NCBI GenBank assembly: GCA_963082975.1
Contig: OY720350.1
Coordinates: 10,125,488-10,189,487, forward strand
Direction: 5' to 3'
Length of the DNA: 64,000 nt
Source: Labia minor
Lineage: Eukaryota > Arthropoda > Insecta > Dermaptera > Spongiphoridae
Shown: in pieces, positions 33,346 through 44,178 of the stretch
Layout of the letters: every line of letters starts with the position of its first letter
Position numbering within the stretch: position 1 is the first letter of the stretch
Program-made: the position numbers and the translations under genes
Notes under the pieces: generated by a model
What the model was told of the DNA's origin: nothing
The model's database searches: none
What the model saw: the letters and a program-made list of their open reading frames with translations, nothing else

Positions 33346-33820
33346 AGCTGGAGTGTCTCCACTCGACTATCTCGCAATTTGAATTGGATTAAATAACATA
33401 ATATATTATATTTAAATTAAATTTAATTAATTATAAATTATAAATAATAAATAATAAATATTAAACCAGCGCATGTTTGGCTTTTTGTTGATGGCACCAC
33501 GTTACGTGTTGGCGCGTGAGATTTGCAGTGTTAAAAAATTAATTCTGGTAATTTTAGCGAATCAATCAAGCTGAAATTCTATATATAGCAGTTTTATACA
33601 ATTATTAATCATGTGAAAAATTATCAAACATATATCTTTATTTTTACGGTCACTTTAGAGGAAAAAAAATCAAAACGTTGTAGGTAATGACCCTCTTCCG
33701 GTTGACCTACATTTCTCAAAAGTTGATAGAAAACTATGAATTTTGAATAATGTCCATGTACCAAATTTCATCATTCTAGCTCAAACCGTTTTTGCGTAAT
33801 CTTGCCTACATACATACACA

Positions 33821-33888
<68 letters not shown>

Positions 33889-34003
33889 GACATTTTTCTC
33901 AACCTTAGTGAAAATGATTCAGGAACCTTCAAAACGTATAAAAACATCAAAATCTCAACATCGAAAATTTTCGTGATCGCAATACTATCTCTGGCGAGAT
34001 AGT
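33346..34003 (-). mobile_element. Family A copy A6, expanded CA repeat
   Basis: Full-length inverted copy from the AGCTGGAGTGTCTCC end to CTGGCGAGATAGT at about 34003. The internal simple repeat has grown to about 90 bp of (CA)n with CATA interruptions (about 33806-33889), the longest among the copies. The endonuclease-like pseudogene begins 100 bp beyond its 5' end. Confidence 0.82.
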
Positions 34004-34104
34004 AAAAATTGATATTTATATATATATATATATATATATTGTGAAATAATTAAAATTCTCAAGTCAAATATACAGCGTGCACGCTTACCGACGCATGTAA
34101 TTCA

Positions 34105-34674
34105 GTGTGTGAACATGGTCGGCGATTCACACGCCAACACATACAGTTATGTGCGTCGATGACCATTCACGTTATTTATCCGAATCTCAACATTACTTTA
34201 ACACTACTAAATCAATTTAAAATTATTATTGCATTTAAAACTGCTTTTCTCTACTCCACAGATTTCACTATGCCGAAAAAAAATAACGACCAAAATTTAG
34301 ACGATATTATTTATTTCATACACCGTTCACTACTGGTTTATAGCCACACAGGTGCTAATGCACTTGAACGAGGCGAAGATAAAATCCCTCTAATTCTCGG
34401 GGGAGATTTTAATGTAAATTTTGGATCTGATGATTCGTTGCCGTTGATCAACTTTCTTCAAGAAACATTTGGTCTGCTTATAAATAACGATCCCAAGGAA
34501 TCAACAACAAAATCTGGAACTACAATAGATGCTGTTTTTACACGTTATATAGAAAATATCGAATCACGAACATATATATCTTATTTTAGTTATCACAAGC
34601 CATTAATATCAGTATTACCAATTGAATCACCAACCGACAATAGTACAGGCAATGTAGATATGATGATAGAGTAG
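34105..34674 (+). pseudogene. Endonuclease (EEP) domain fragment, Helentron/Helitron-associated type
   Basis: Open frame of 189 residues; the part from about residue 60 on is convincing. LDDIIYFIHRSLLVYS (65-80) is followed by IPLILGGDFNVNF (94-106), whose GDFN is the conserved motif of the endonuclease/exonuclease/phosphatase fold. TTKSGTTIDAVFTR (134-147) and ISYFSYHKPLIS (158-169) then match the metal- and phosphate-binding end of the domain (SDH-type, here SYH). From memory, this particular version is the C-terminal endonuclease of Helentron-type Rep/helicase proteins. No Rep or helicase sequence is present, so it is a 5'-truncated remnant. It could instead be a non-LTR endonuclease, but the sequence style argues against that. 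Confidence 0.65.
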
Positions 34675-35368
34675 ATAATAATAATAATAAAGCGAATATT
34701 TGTTACGAAAATTTTATACTGTTATATGTCTTTCGAAATGATCCCTTTATTTTTCTCTATTTCTCTCTCACTCACACTCTCAACTAAAATTTATCTTATT
34801 CTCTAGATTGTAAGAAGTTTCACTTCCGCCACGTGTACGATGCTGCACATTTTGCTTTTTTTTATTTACAAATTGTTCTAATAACTTTTAGATTATATAT
34901 ATATATATATAAATATTTGAACATGACTGTATAATTTAGTCATATGTTGCATATTTAACCTTTCCTGCTATAAATGAATAAGTGGCGTGCGTTGAAATCA
35001 CCAATAAATCATTCTCTTGTTATTGATAGAATATACAATATAGGTATATACTTAATTCATCTATCCTCACTCAATTCAAAATCTAGGACAGATGTTTTCC
35101 GCTAAAAACAATCCAATTTAACATGCATTTTTTTTTTTTACTATTTTGATTTTACGATTAGGTTTTACATACTTTGACGAGAAACTGACAATTTTATTGG
35201 AACTATAAATGATAAATAAAATGAAGATGAAAAAAAATAAATTTACTAAATAAAATCACAGTAGTTATAATATTTTAATAAAATTTTAATGAATTTATTC
35301 TAAACATGGATTATGATAATTCCAAGGATTTCCTCTATTATTATGATCAAACTTTAATTAAATCTGTT
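34675..35368. other. AT-rich spacer, nothing recognised
   Basis: (AT)n at about 34898-34911. No gene seen. Confidence 0.5.
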
Positions 35369-35369
35369 T

Positions 35370-35656
35370 TATGAGGGAATTTTGTAAATAAAATCACATA
35401 TTGATATTTTTTATTGTAAATTTATTCAAAAAAATATAAAAAATACTCAACCTTTCGATTGCAGATGTAGCAATACAAAAAATACACAACGTTTCGATTG
35501 CTACTTCTGCAATCGAAAGGTTGTGTATTTTTTATATTTTTACTATCTCGCCAGAGATAGTATTGCGATCATGAAAATTTTCGATGTTGAGATTTTGATG
35601 TTTTTATACGTTTTGAAGGTTCCTGAATCATTTTCACTAAGGCTGAGAAAAATGTC

Positions 35657-35687
<31 letters not shown>

Positions 35688-36222
35688 TTGTGTGTGTATG
35701 TAGACAAGATTACGCAAAAACGGTTTGAGCTAGAATGATGAAATTTGGTACATGGACATTATTCAAAATTCATAGTTTTCTATCAACTTTTGAGAAATGT
35801 AGCTCAACCGGAAGAGGGTCATTACCTACAACGTTTTGATTTTTTTTCCTCTAAAGTAACCGTAAAAATAAAAATATATGTTTGATAATTTTTCACATGA
35901 TTAATAATTGTATAAAACTGCTATATATAGAATTTCAGCTTGATTGAATTGCTGAAAGTACCAGAATTAATTTTTTAACACTGCAAATCTCACGCGCTAA
36001 CACGTGCCATGTTGCCATCAATAAAAAGCCAAACATGCGCTGGTTTAATATTTATTATTTATAATTTATAATTAATTAAATTTAATTTAAATATAATATA
36101 TTATGTTATTTAATCCAATTCAAATTGCGAGATAGTCGAGTGGAGACACTCCAGCTTATTTTGAATAAATTTATAATAAAAAATATCAATATATGTGGTT
36201 TTATTTACAAAATTCCCTTATA
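35370..36222. mobile_element. Composite fold-back element containing family A copy A7
   Basis: The left arm (about 35370-35431) and right arm (about 36161-36222) are about 90% inverted copies, each carrying AGGGAATTTTGTAAATAAAA and TTGATATTTTTTATT. Just inside the left arm, 35445-35535 holds a second set of short inverted repeats (CCTTTCGATTGCAGA and CTTCTGCAATCGAAAGG). The family A copy occupies 35542-36157, ending only 3 bp from the right arm. It is either a MITE invaded by family A or a new composite unit. Confidence 0.65.
35542..36157 (+). mobile_element. Family A copy A7
   Basis: Full-length copy from ACTATCTCGCCAGAGATAG to CTCCAGCTT, with a (GT)n/(GTAT)n tract at about 35656-35702. Among the copies it is closest to A1 by eye, sharing GCCAAACATGCGCTGG and the CATCAATAAAAAG variant. 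Confidence 0.85.
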
Positions 36223-36432
36223 AATAAAATCAACCACCAAAGCTTTAACAATTTAAATGTGTTTTATTTTTTTGTTTAAACATAAGATCTACGTCTATGA
36301 TCAATTTCAAATTATATAGTAAAGTTTGTAATCTAAATATTCTCTTTTAAGTAAAATCGTTTTTTGTTTTTTTTTTTTGTCAAAGTAGATAATCCTTTTG
36401 TGGATAAAAATCCTTTCTCTTCCTCACCTCTT

Positions 36433-36465
<33 letters not shown>

Positions 36466-36480
36466 TACTTCCAAGTAAGC
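36223..36480. other. AT-rich spacer with (TC)n(TA)n
   Basis: A (TC)n tract at about 36431-36449 followed by (TA)n to about 36466. Nothing else recognised. Confidence 0.5.
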
Positions 36481-37045
36481 TGAGAATATCGTTTTGTCAG
36501 CAATACAAATTTTTCCAGTTACAACCTCCAAACTGGCCCTATAATATTGATGTAAGAATTGTGGCTAGTGAATTCGTGAGAATCAGTTGATACTTCTTGA
36601 AAATACCAGTCGGGAAGCATTAGAATAACAAGGAATACGAAAGTATCGAGTGCATTGATTTCCAATAGAGGAAGAATGCGCGTGTAAACAAAGACCTGGA
36701 CCAGCGAAGGTTCGTGGAAGCGGTGGGCGGGCTTCGATCTCTGTCCCTCTCACGGCCGACTGCCTCCTGCCCTCCTTGTCGCACTCCTTCGGAGATGCAG
36801 CCGCGATTAACATACAAATTGCACGGCCCGGGCTTGTTAGCAGAGTCGCTATGAGCCCAGGCAGGACCAGGGCCGAATAAAAAAAAAAAAAAAAAAAAAA
36901 AAAAGAAAGAAAAAAAAAACGATAAAGGAAAAAACCTATTCGGCATTCGGACGAAGCAGCCACGCTTGCCATTTACATAAGAATTTAATACATGTTCGCA
37001 AACGACGAGCAATGATTGGATAGTCTGCATTCAGGCCAAAATAAG
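36481..37045. promoter_or_regulatory. Unique GC-elevated island
   Basis: Strongly GC-elevated and unique, with CTTCGGAGATGCAGCCGCG at about 36787 and GCACGGCCCGGGCTTGTTAG at about 36821, plus an A26 run at about 36879. Two overlapping minus frames (36583-36972 and 36620-37030) span it, but both are split by a homopolymer-coded Phe run and show no domain. I read it as non-coding; a small exon is possible. Confidence 0.3.
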
Positions 37046-37640
37046 TGCTAAGTGTTAAGCCTGTCAAAGGTGGCAAAAAAATATACCGATTCTTCAATAG
37101 AAACAATAATTTTAAAATTTTTACCTATTTAAAAAACAAAAAAAAAAATTTAATAGTAAAAATCAAAATTAAAATATAGAAAAACGAATTTATATATAAC
37201 AAAATATATATATAAGAGAAATCTACAAAATTTTATATGTGCTACATCAAACTAGTAGATAATCTTTTAATTAAAATAGATAATAGTTATTAAAATAGAG
37301 CTGGTTTAAATAATAATACACAATTTATATGAAAAATAAAAATAATTAATTTAATAAAATAATTGTTCATTTAAATATGTAAATATGTAGATAAACATAA
37401 AAAAATAATATTAAAAATTATATAAATAACTTAAATATAAATATTTAAATTGGATAATTACTCACTTTAATTATATAAATACTTTTTTTTATATTATTTG
37501 ATTGAATAATTAATGAATATATATAATTATTAGGGTTAAAAACTACATTCACATATTAAGAAACAATGTTTGTTGTTTGTTTGTTTGTTTGTTGTTTTTT
37601 TTTTATTTCCGTTAGTTATTCTTGAAGATAGATTCATATT
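37046..37640. other. AT-rich spacer
   Basis: AT-rich, with (GTTT)n at about 37568-37595. No gene recognised. Confidence 0.5.
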
Positions 37641-37800
37641 TCAACGCAATCACTAAATTTGAAGGAGTTAGCATTGGAGACCGATGAGCCCAAGGGGGTG
37701 CTTGGCCCATAAATAAATACGGTGGCCCGCGTTAACGAGGATGTGGCCCCCGGGTTGGTTGCATTTATCTCGCCAACTCCATCAAAAAACACCCAACAAA
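37641..37800. promoter_or_regulatory. Unique GC-elevated island
   Basis: Compact complex block with GAGCCCAAGGGGGTGCTTGG and GCGTTAACGAGGATGTGGCC. The CCCATAAATAAATACGG inside resembles a posterior Hox or forkhead-type AT-rich core. Function inferred only. Confidence 0.25.
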
Positions 37801-38051
37801 CCAATTAACATATTCAAATCGTATAATAAAATTAGAGCATTGTATACGGTATTTTATTGATATTTTATATAGAGGAAAAATTCTCTTCTCGACATTATTT
37901 GACTTTATTTATTTATTTATTTATTTATAGAGGCTTATCTAATAATATTATAAGAAGAGTTATTATAAAAATAAATTGAAAATTTAAAAATTAGCAAGTT
38001 TAATTATCTTTTTTTATATATCAAATAAAAATAAATACCTACAGACATATA

Positions 38052-38600
38052 CGAGGTGTGTCTAAAAAGTTCGGTGAATGGTATGATAAAAACATAAAAA
38101 GTGAATGTTAATTGTAAATACCTTTATTAACCTTCAAAAACTCTCCAGTAGCCACAACAGATTTCTGCCAACGTTCGTATAACGCTTGAAAACTATTGGA
38201 GAAGTCTTGATGTGGGATCGTTCTCAGAATAGCCGTCACAACGTTCAGGCCGGCAATCCACAAGCAGGACACCAGAAAACACTGAACGTGTGATACTAAT
38301 AAAAGATCAGCGATTGACTCTACGACTAATAGCCGAAGAATTGGGTATTAGCAAAGACAAAGTAAGTAGTGTTTTCTGGTGTCCTACCTGTGGATTGCCG
38401 GCCTGAACGTTGTGACGGGTACTCTGAGAACGATTCCACATCAAGACTTCTCCAACAGTTTTCAAGCGTTATACGAACGTTGGCAGAAGTGAGTTGTGGT
38501 TAGTGGAGAGTATTTTTAAGGTTAATAAAGGCATTTACAATTAACATTCTCTTTTTATGTTTTTATCATACCATTCACCGAACTTTTTAGACACACCTCG
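38052..38600. mobile_element. Fold-back mariner derivative 1 (549 bp, arms 232 bp)
   Basis: The left arm 38052-38283 and right arm 38368-38600 are inverted copies with about 95% identity by eye, starting CGAGGTGTGTCTAAAAAG and flanked by TA. The right arm, read on plus, encodes the mariner C-terminus (DFSNSFQALYERWQK, a stop, SGEYF). The loop continues from the left arm as GRQSTSRTPENTERV and IKDQRLTLRLIAEELGISKD, the second helix-turn-helix of a mariner transposase. The same 3' end therefore sits at both ends in opposite orientation with an N-terminal fragment between. No functional transposase. Confidence 0.92.
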
Positions 38601-38602
38601 TA

Positions 38603-39130
38603 TATACTTGCCTTAGAATACTTTACCATTTCAATAATAAACTCAGTTCATTTACAATATATAGAAAAAAACGACTCTAAGTTTTTCTTAAAAGAAAGCA
38701 CAAAAATATTTCTCATATGAATGGATTTTGAAATAAATCGTACAAATTCTAAATCACACAATTTAACTAGAGGTTAGTTTTAATTTTGAATACGGTATAA
38801 ATTTATTTATTTTTTTTTATAATAAAGAATAAGAAATATATTTCAAACTTGGAATAGAATATTAATTTTATATATTTGTTTTTTTTTTATCCATCCACAT
38901 AGGATAAAAAATCTATCAATAAATATTTTTAACTAAATTATATATTCATTTTTTTTTGGTGTGAGTTGTTTTGTTTTAAAATTTAATAGGAATAAATTTA
39001 AAAAATAAGTACAGAAATAATGATAATCCCGCTATCTTGAATAGCTTGTTGGACTTTTTTTGCAAAGAGGTTCTTGTCCCTTAGTAAATAAATAAAATCT
39101 AGTTATTAAAGATGTGTGTAGGTGTAAGTA
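38603..39130. other. AT-rich spacer
   Basis: AT-rich with T runs. No gene recognised. Confidence 0.5.
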
Positions 39131-39530
39131 GTAGCCAGCAGCAACTACCTCTCTTGTGTCGAAAGTATTCGTGATGTTTGTCTTCAAACAGTGCCTGTAT
39201 TTCAATATTGACTCAAAAACCGTCGACAAAAACATGTCTGCGAAGGAAAAAGGAAGAGGGCCCCCATGTCACTTGTCAGCCGAAGCCCTCGGGGGGCGAA
39301 TGTCAGATCTGCCCTCGGACCGTGTCTCAGATTAAAACAAGTGAATCAGCGTGGCGGTGGAATTTCTTTCAGACAAACTGGTATCAGTCGTGATGGGCTT
39401 AGCGGATCCGACATCTCCGAAACCATTCCTCGGATAAGCATAATTGACACGTCTTAATCTGGATGTTAAGCACAGTGATACACTCACACATCTGGATTGT
39501 TGCATTTATACAGAGTCACCTACTTGTCCT
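39131..39530. promoter_or_regulatory. Unique GC-elevated island
   Basis: Complex block with GAAGCCCTCGGGGGGCGAATG at about 39281-39301 and GATCCGACATCTCCGAAACC at about 39405. Small frames on both strands show no domain. Probably non-coding regulatory DNA or an unidentified exon. Confidence 0.25.
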
Positions 39531-39904
39531 TTGGTCTTGGACTCATTTTCGGGATTAGAATTTAGAAAAATATTTAGAAAATTGATAAAAAAAAAAAAAA
39601 AATAAAAAAAAATAAATTGGAAAAGATCAACGGTGAACTCTGGTAAGTTTAAAAAAAAAAAAACAAAAACATGTGATTGACATTTCAAATGTCCGCGTGA
39701 AAAGAGAGGAGTTCCACATGAAGGGATTCCAACACAAAAAATATTCACTCGTTTACGGATTTTATTCCATTCCCATAAATAGACTATAAACGAAGTGATC
39801 CTGACATCTCTTGAAATGTTTCTAATATTAAAAGCCTACTAATAAGAATAATACTAAGATCAAAAGCTTTAAAAAAAAAAAAAAAAAATGATAAATTAAT
39901 TTTT
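39531..39904. other. A/T-run spacer
   Basis: Long A runs at about 39589-39620 and 39870-39888. No gene recognised. Confidence 0.5.
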
Positions 39905-40493
39905 ACCAGAGATAGTATTGCGATCACGAAAATTTTCGATGTCGAGATTTTGATGTTTTTATACGTTTTGAAGGTTCATGAATAATTTTCACTAAGCTTG
40001 AGAAAAATGTCTGTGTGTGTGTGTATATGTGTATGTATGTAGACAAGATTACGCAAAAACGGTTTGATCTAGAATCATGAAATTTGGTACATGGACATTA
40101 TTCAAAATTTGTAGATTTCTATCAACTTTTGAGAAATGTAGTTCAACCGGAAGAGGGTCGTTACCTACAACGTTTAGATTTTTTTTCTCTAAAGTGACCG
40201 TAAAAATAAAGATATATGTTTGATAGTTTTTCACATGATTAAAAATTGTATAAAACTGCTATATATAGAATTTCAGCTTGACTGAATCGCTGAAAGTACG
40301 AGAATTAATTTTTTAACACTGCAAATCACGCGCCAACAAGTGACGTGGTGCCAAACATGCGCTGGTTTAATAAATATTATTTATTAATTTTAATATATAA
40401 TTTACAATTAATTAAATTTAATTTAAATATAATATATTATGTTATTTAATCCAATTCAAATTGCGAGATAGTCGAGTGGAGACACTCCAACTT
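39905..40493 (+). mobile_element. Family A copy A8
   Basis: Starts at CCAGAGATAG, having lost the first arm of the 5' hairpin, and ends at GACACTCCAACTT. The GT/GTAT repeat is at about 40013-40040. Otherwise full length. Confidence 0.8.
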
Positions 40494-41516
40494 ATTTTAT
40501 AATTATTGTATTTTAGTTTTTAATTTATTATTTTAAAAATATCACACAAATCAACATTGTATTTTATTTATTTTATATTTTGTTCATTTAAAAACATTTA
40601 GATTTCTAAATATGTAATGTAATTGAATTGATAATTCAGAATTTTATTTGAAAGGAAAAAAAAATAATAATAATATTCTAATCAAACTCTTATAATGGTG
40701 TTTGAATAAACGGGTCTTAATAAGTCATCATCTACCTGATCATCATCATCATCATTCACAAGTATTATCAAAACATTCTGACCAGATAGAAACCATATTA
40801 AATCACGTTGAATAAAATAAATAAATAAAATATAAAAAGAGTAGAAACAAAATATAAATTGAATTTTATTTTTATATCTTATCCATTTGGTTAATAAAAA
40901 TGGACCTTTGGATGGTAGTGACGGGGCTGTGAGAGTCCCCCATATAAGGGATTCTATTAGGTGAAGATTTCATTTTATGATTAAATTTTGATTATATATA
41001 AATTTTTATGATAATCGTAAATCTTTTTGAAAGCAAAATAAGTTTCTAAGATTTATTTATTTATTTAGCAAACACATATCGAATCTATTAAGATTATTAA
41101 GTCATTTGTGACTAGCAAACTGGCATCGACTTCTTCATCATGTTCGTGATTATTTTTTTTTTTTTTTCGTTTCTTTCATCTTATATTATCATTTAAAGTT
41201 TTTATTTAAATTAAATCGAAAGTGAGAATTGTGAGAATTCAAAATCAACCTTGTTTTGTCATGAAACGACAAACTACAGCTCCCCAATTATGTACCATAT
41301 AATTAGTTTTTGTTTTGTTTTTGTTTTATGTACAAACAAAAATGAATTGTCACTTTAAATATTAAACCATTGTCACGTACTGTAGTTGGGACATGTAATA
41401 TTTAGTCTTTTCACTTAGGACTTCAAATTGAAAGAATAAGCTTAAGAGGCTGAGTGTGGATTCGGGTGGTGGAGGAGGAGCGTAAAAATAAAAATCTTAT
41501 CATACTTTAATGAATA
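40494..41516. other. AT-rich spacer
   Basis: A (CAT)n patch at about 40738-40756 and a more complex segment at about 41230-41300. No gene recognised. Confidence 0.45.
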
Positions 41517-42120
41517 CGAGGGTAATTCACAAAGTAAGTTACGTTTTGGAATTAAGACAAAACCACTACAGGAAATTGTTTTTTATTATATACATTGGAT
41601 GGGCAACTAAAATACTATTTTTCTACATAATCGCCAAAAAATTTGAGACATTTATCGTAGCGATGAACGAGCTTCGAAATTCCTTCCTCATAGAAATCCG
41701 CCGCCTGAGTGTTGAAGGAAAAACCTTCCACTTGAAGGTCTGAAGGAGATTCTGTGTGACATTTGCCGTGTGAGGTCGCGCATTGTCGTGCAAAACAACA
41801 CTTTTGAGCTGAGTTTCCCTCTTGGCTTGTTTTGAAGAAGGGCTCTTAGGTTTCACAATGTTTGGCAATACCTTTCAGAGTTTATTGTTGCACCACGTTC
41901 CAGCGGCCGTGACTGTCTGGCTCAACACTCAGGCGGCGGATTTCTATAAGGAAGGAATTTCGAAGCTCGTTCATCTCTACGAAAAATGTCTCAAATTTTT
42001 TGGCGATTATGTAGAAAAATAGTATTTTAGTTGCTCATCCAATGTATATAATAAAAAACATTTTCATGTACTAGTTTTGACTTAATTCCAAAACGTAACC
42101 TACTCTGTGAATTGCCCTCG
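41517..42120. mobile_element. Fold-back mariner derivative 2 (604 bp, arms 199 bp)
   Basis: The arms 41517-41715 and 41922-42120 are inverted copies with about 90% identity by eye, with ends CGAGGGTAATTCACAAAG and CTGTGAATTGCCCTCG and TA on each side. The right arm encodes a mariner C-terminus on plus (AADFYKEGISKLVHLYEKCL, then FFGDYVEK). The loop, on minus, carries the middle of the transposase with VVLHDNARPHTA (second catalytic Asp). As in derivative 1, the 3' end is present twice in opposite orientation. Confidence 0.92.
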
Positions 42121-42122
42121 TA

Positions 42123-42480
42123 GTTGATCTATATTGTTTTAAAAAGCAATTATAAAGATTTTTAGTTAATTAAAAAGAAAAAAAAGATTGAATTTAATTT
42201 TATTAATTCCAGCTATTTTTCATTAAAATATATACTATATCATATTAAATTTTTTGATAGTAAAAATTTATCAATGAATATTAGAATATAATCATAAATA
42301 AAAGAAAAATTATGAAATTTAAAATAAATATCCCAATAAATTAATGTAAATATATATTTTTATAGATTGGTAGATTTTAGAGGTTTATTCGTTGTTCTTG
42401 ACCAATGCATTTTGTTCGCTCATGGAAGAATATTTCGCATATATATGTATCATTGATGATGATGATGATGATTATGATTA
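42123..42480. other. AT-rich spacer
   Basis: AT-rich with a (GAT)n patch at about 42456-42487. No gene recognised. Confidence 0.5.
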
Positions 42481-42489
42481 TGATGATGA

Positions 42490-42900
42490 GTAGTAGTATG
42501 TGTTGGCGATGAGTTGGAGAAAGAATGGAATTTTTTCACGTTGGCAAACGCTGAGGAACACCCTGTGGCTGCTTTGGGCGCTAACAAGAGTTAAATTGCC
42601 TTTGACCGTGGCTTCCCTTCGGCCGCCTCTTCTTCAAGCGCCGCCTCTTCTTTCCCCCGAAAACCTGTTCTTCACGCCTGGGCTCGGTTCGCAACCGGCT
42701 CTCTCGGCCTAAACCAACATCCTAGCGCGATCAAAAACGTTCCAAAACGCACACAGCTGCTGGGCTCCCAACTCGTTTTGCTCCCATTCTAATTACTACC
42801 AACCGATGATTGATGTCCTCCGATCAATGGACCAAACAACGAACCATTTTTCAATTAACACCGAATCTAAATAGCTCAACTATTGCACGGTGCTTTTTTT
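42490..42900. promoter_or_regulatory. Unique GC-elevated island
   Basis: One of the richest islands, with TTCGGCCGCCTCTTCTTCAAG, GCTCGGTTCGCAACCGG and CTAATTACTACCAACCGATG. A 70-codon plus frame (42500-42712) includes repeated Pro-Leu-Leu but no domain. Likely non-coding regulatory DNA; untested. Confidence 0.3.
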
Positions 42901-42949
42901 TTCTTTCTCAACACCACCATGATACATTTCCTTCCTTACTTGGCTCTTC

Positions 42950-43165
42950 TATCAGGCACGGAGAGAAATGAATCTGTCGTCCCTTGTCTGAAAATTTTAT
43001 CGAAAAATTACAACCTGTCAATCTGACAGCTGATTGCCTTTCGGGATGCCGTCCAAAAAATAACCATCTTTGGAACATATGTCCGGGACACGCCTACAGA
43101 AATCGAATTGGAAGGGATAATGTTCCAATCCTCATTAAGCAGTTCCTGATGTTAGTTAGGGTCAT
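42950..43165. promoter_or_regulatory. Unique complex island
   Basis: Contains CCTGTCAATCTGACAGCTG at about 43014, which holds a TGTCA core and its inverse (TGTCAATCTGACA). Such TGTCA/TGACA pairs are typical of TALE homeodomain (homothorax/Meis-like) sites. It has no repeat partner in the window. A 73-codon frame shows no domain. Confidence 0.3.
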
Positions 43166-43705
43166 TTTCAGATATGAAAAAAATAAGAAAAATCAACATA
43201 TATGATCAATGAATTTAATGGAAAAAAAATATATATATTATATATCTATATATGTAACAGCGCTTCCGATGGCGAAACATTGAACTAAGAAAATATATTA
43301 ATGATGACTTATCTAATAAGCAGGACTTTGATCACCTTCAGAATTAAAATAAATTAATTAGAAAAACTATGAAATTGGTTTGCATCGAATAAGGACTTTA
43401 AAATCGATTTCTCTGCATTTTAGGTAGGCCTATTTTACTATACATTTTATGTACATTTTTGTATATTATAAAATTAAATTAATAAAATTCTCTGCATTTT
43501 AGAGTAAATCGGATTCCTAATTTATACAAAACCTAACATTAAAGAATTATAATAAACATCATTATATATATATATATATATTGCTAAAAAAAATCAAATG
43601 TTTTCAAAATTTATTTAAAATCCTAAAAAATGTTAAATTGAACTTATGAAATCCAACCGAAAATAAGTTCAATGTAAATTCACATCAAATTACATTTTTC
43701 AAATA

Positions 43706-43743
<38 letters not shown>

Positions 43744-44178
43744 CAGAATGAATTATAACCGGATAGTTAGACACTTTAAAAAATATTTTCAAAAATAAAG
43801 GTGAAAAAGGTGAGTAAATGAATATATTAATATGTCTTATGTTAAATCTTATAACCATAGTAAAATAAATAAATAAATATTTATGGTTACGATTAAGAAA
43901 ATTATTTATCTTTATTTCTTTAGACATACTTTCTCTCAGATGAACTTAATGAAGTTGCTAGAAAAAAAAAAAATAAATAAATAAAAAAAGGAAATATTAC
44001 AAAAATCTATAATTACAATACATAAATAAATAAAATTTCAAAATTAATCACAATATAATAGATCTCTCTCATATGTAGTAAATATTATATACTAATTGAA
44101 TTATCTCCTATTAAATTTCAATTATTAACAGAAAGAAAGAAAATATAGCTTCTATTTTGTACCTATTATATACGTGTA
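43166..44178. other. AT-rich spacer with (TA)n tracts
   Basis: (TA)n at about 43563-43580 and 43709-43737. No gene recognised. Confidence 0.5.

Noticed and set aside
33806..33889. (CA)n tract read as a His-Thr repeat protein (33802-34002)
   Set aside because: It is the microsatellite inside family A copy A6; the frame is a by-product.
36583..37030. Overlapping minus-strand frames of 129 and 136 codons
   Set aside because: Both pass through a long A/T homopolymer coded as Phe runs, have no domain, and neither frame is favoured. The sequence looks like unique non-coding DNA.
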